Part shown: positions 5,641 through 7,109 of the stretch, piece by piece
Position numbering within the stretch: position 1 is the first letter of the stretch
Layout of the letters: each line of letters begins with the position of its first letter
Assembly (NCBI GenBank): GCA_031259345.1
Contig: JAIRLQ010000233.1
Coordinates: forward strand, 1-7,109
Source of the DNA: Treponema sp.
GTDB taxonomy: Bacteria > Spirochaetota > Spirochaetia > Treponematales > Breznakiellaceae
Reading direction: 5' to 3'
Length of the DNA: 7,109 bases
Notes under the pieces: generated by a model
The model's database searches: none
Told to the model about the DNA's origin: nothing
The model's input: only the letters and a program-made list of their open reading frames with translations
Position numbers and translations under genes: made by a program

Positions 5641-6339
5641 ATGAACCGCAGGGAAAGGCAAAAAGCAGAAACTCATCTAGAAATATTGCGCGCCGCGGAA
5701 GATCTGTTTATTGAAGTTGGCTATGAAAAAGCGTCCATGCGGCAGATTGCCGAACGGGCGGGCCTTACCAAGGGCGCTTTGTATCATCATTTTGATTCAA
5801 AGGAAGACCTGCTTGATAAACTCTGTGCGGAGCACAACCGGGCTTTGTCGGAAGCGGCTTCTTCCCTGGTGAATGATACATCTTTTTCTTGTTTTAAGCG
5901 TATGAGGCGGGTAATGGAAATGAGCCGGGACATGGGGATGTCCCACCTCGCCTTTGTTTCTGAATACCTTACCAATGCCTACGATGCAGGCAAAATCATG
6001 CTTAAAGAAAAACTTTACCGTTACGACAAACAATTTTTTGTTACTTTTATGGGGCCCCTTTTAAAAGAGGCCAAAGAAAAAGGGGAGTGTGATTTTGCTT
6101 CTACCCCGGATATGCTTGCTTTTTTTCTGTATCAGATGGACAGGGGGGTTGATGAAGAAATCCGCCGTATATTTGGTGAAGAAAACCGGGATAACGGGAA
6201 AAAACTTATCGTTAATATTTTAAAGACCTATGTTTATGCACTGTCCCGTATCCTGAACGCGGCGCCCGAAAAAATATCGGCCCTGATAAGCCTTGAAGAG
6301 ACTGTACATTTTTATGGAGAGATATTGAAAAGAAAATGA
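5641..6339 (+). CDS. TetR/AcrR-family transcriptional regulator
   Basis: A 232-residue DNA-binding repressor, presumably a dimer. Residues 10-58 are the TetR N-terminal domain: LEILRAAEDLFIEVGYEKAS leads into the helix-turn-helix SMRQIAERAGLTKGALYHHF (32-51), then DSKEDLL (52-58). The remaining roughly 170 residues are the helical ligand-binding and dimerisation part, too variable to name a ligand. An in-frame ATG at 5608 would add 11 residues. I prefer 5641 because the protein then has the usual short lead before helix 1, and because 5602-5622 shares pieces (AAGCCCAAT, TTTTGGAA) with the non-coding region after the gene. Neither start has a good Shine-Dalgarno. Near-identical dyad sequences flank the gene, and the next gene is a transporter binding protein. 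It is therefore likely to be a local, self-regulating repressor of that uptake operon, which is inference from layout. Confidence 0.92.
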   Translation: MNRRERQKAETHLEILRAAEDLFIEVGYEKASMRQIAERAGLTKGALYHHFDSKEDLLDKLCAEHNRALSEAASSLVNDTSFSCFKRMRRVMEMSRDMGMSHLAFVSEYLTNAYDAGKIMLKEKLYRYDKQFFVTFMGPLLKEAKEKGECDFASTPDMLAFFLYQMDRGVDEEIRRIFGEENRDNGKKLIVNILKTYVYALSRILNAAPEKISALISLEETVHFYGEILKRK

Positions 6340-6340
6340 A

Positions 6341-6373
6341 CTTGTTCGATAACCCGGTTGGTTATTTTACAAG
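6341..6373. promoter_or_regulatory. Putative TetR operator, copy 2 (upstream of the transporter gene)
   Basis: A 33-bp dyad: CTTGT (6341-6345), three bases, ATAACC (6349-6354), the spacer CGGTT, GGTTAT (6360-6365), three bases, ACAAG (6369-6373). All 11 paired positions match. It begins one base after the tetR stop codon and ends 59 bases before the next ATG. A TAAAAT at 6387-6392 could be the -10 of that gene, which would place the dyad over its -35 region. The inner stem followed by TTT could instead act as a weak terminator for tetR, but the conserved second copy at 5581-5603 favours an operator. Confidence 0.62.
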
Positions 6374-6432
6374 TTTTGGAAGTTCCTAAAATTGGGCTTT
6401 AAAAGTATTGCCAAAAACAATAGTATTAAGCC

Positions 6433-7092
6433 ATGAAGAACTATAGACCCTTTTTCTTTTTAATAAGTCTTTTCTGTGTTTTTTCTTCCATTCTTTTTGC
6501 AAGACCGGCACGTGAAGAAGGAATTGAACCCCTTGCGATATACGGGCTAAAAGGTCCTTCCGGGGTGGGTATGATACGCATGTTTGAAAGTCCGCCGGAA
6601 ATAAACGGATTTGACATAAAAATGGAATCCCTGCCCTCTGCCGATTTAATGGCTGCCCGTCTTATTTCCGGAGAAGCCAAAATGGGCATACTCCCCGCTA
6701 ATACAGCGGCAAAGATTTTTTCTTCCGGCGGAAATATCAAGCTTGCCGCGGTTACAGGGGCGGGTATGCTGAGGCTTCTTACCTCTGATCCGGAAATTAA
6801 ACGCATTGAAGACCTTCGGGGAAAAACTGTGGCGGTCGCAGGCCATGGCGCCATTCCCGACTATGTGTTTCGCCGCCTGCTTTTGGTCCGGGGGATTAAT
6901 CCTGAAACAGATGTACATCTTAACTATTCCCTTGCATATCCCGAAATTGCACAATCCCTTATTTCGGGGCGTATTTCTATCGCCCTTTTGCCGGAACCTT
7001 TTGCCACAATGGCAAGGGCAGGAAGGGCGGATTTAAGGGAAGCCGTAGACATACAGGAAGAATGGATTTCTTCGGGCGGGGAAGGGAATTAC
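6433..7092 (+). CDS. ABC transporter substrate-binding protein, NMT1/THI5 (SsuA)-like, 3' truncated
   Basis: The first 220 codons of a periplasmic solute-binding protein, cut by the contig end; family members are about 300 residues. The N-terminus (KNYR, hydrophobic 7-22, LFARPAREE) is a signal peptide probably cleaved after Ala23. Cys15 lacks a normal lipobox. The mature part shows the family pattern: AIYGLKGPSGVGMIRMFE (35-52), SGEAKMGILPANTAAKIF (79-96), EDLRGKTVAVAGHGAIPDYV (126-145) and SLISGRISIALLPEPFATMA (175-194). Relatives bind nitrate, sulfonates, taurine or thiamine precursors and feed an ATP-binding and a permease subunit; the ligand here cannot be told, and any partner genes would lie beyond the contig. 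No clear Shine-Dalgarno precedes the ATG. The tetR gene and a symmetric operator just upstream suggest repression by that regulator. Residues past 220 (RSEER) are adapter, not protein. Confidence 0.85.
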
Positions 7093-7109
7093 AGATCGGA
7101 AGAGCGTCG
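7093..7109. other. Illumina adapter read-through at contig end
   Basis: The last 17 bases, AGATCGGAAGAGCGTCG, are the beginning of the standard Illumina TruSeq universal adapter as read at the 3' end of an insert. This is not genomic DNA. It replaces the natural continuation of the substrate-binding protein gene from codon 221 onward. Confidence 0.95.

Noticed and set aside
5581..6363. Small transposable element with 23-bp terminal inverted repeats carrying tetR
   Set aside because: There is no transposase, and no target-site duplication is evident outside the repeats. The second copy has internal dyad symmetry typical of a repressor site, so an operator pair explains the data better.

Overview
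This is a contig from a roughly 50% GC bacterium. Both ends are incomplete, and the right end finishes in Illumina adapter sequence, so it probably comes from a short-read assembly of a genome, single cell or metagenome. The gene set fits an anaerobe that runs a PPi-linked lower glycolysis: a full pyruvate phosphate dikinase, plus a TetR regulator beside an NMT1/THI5-like substrate-binding protein. My best guess is a spirochaete, Treponema-like and possibly from an insect gut. That is recognition of protein style, not a search result, and no rRNA or other marker confirms it.

Layout. 1-276: thirteen 21-bp tandem repeats with a palindromic ACATGT core, cut by the contig edge. 277-713: no convincing gene. 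It holds a possible minus-strand gene remnant (333-440), two copies of an 18-bp GC-rich sequence, one of them inside a larger inverted repeat, and two small hairpins. 714-1556 (+): a secreted DNase I homologue with the complete active site. 1578-2528 (-): an RluA-family pseudouridine synthase, convergent with the nuclease across a shared stem-loop. 2529-2649: a divergent promoter region. 2650-5442 (+): ppdK, pyruvate phosphate dikinase, with an extra Lys/Ala/Pro tail of about 47 residues. 5443-5640: a strong hairpin after ppdK, a second hairpin and one copy of a putative operator. 5641-6339 (+): a TetR-family regulator. 6340-6432: a second, fully symmetric operator copy. 6433-7092 (+): the first 220 codons of a periplasmic substrate-binding protein. 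7093-7109: adapter.

How the genes work together. The clearest functional unit is the right end. The same roughly 23-bp sequence lies immediately before tetR and again, in reverse complement, between tetR and the transporter gene. This is what a repressor controlling itself and its neighbouring uptake operon would look like. The nuclease, the pseudouridine synthase and ppdK look like independent transcription units. I found no complete new multi-gene system. The strongest unexplained signals are the 21-bp array, the ppdK tail and the operator pair.
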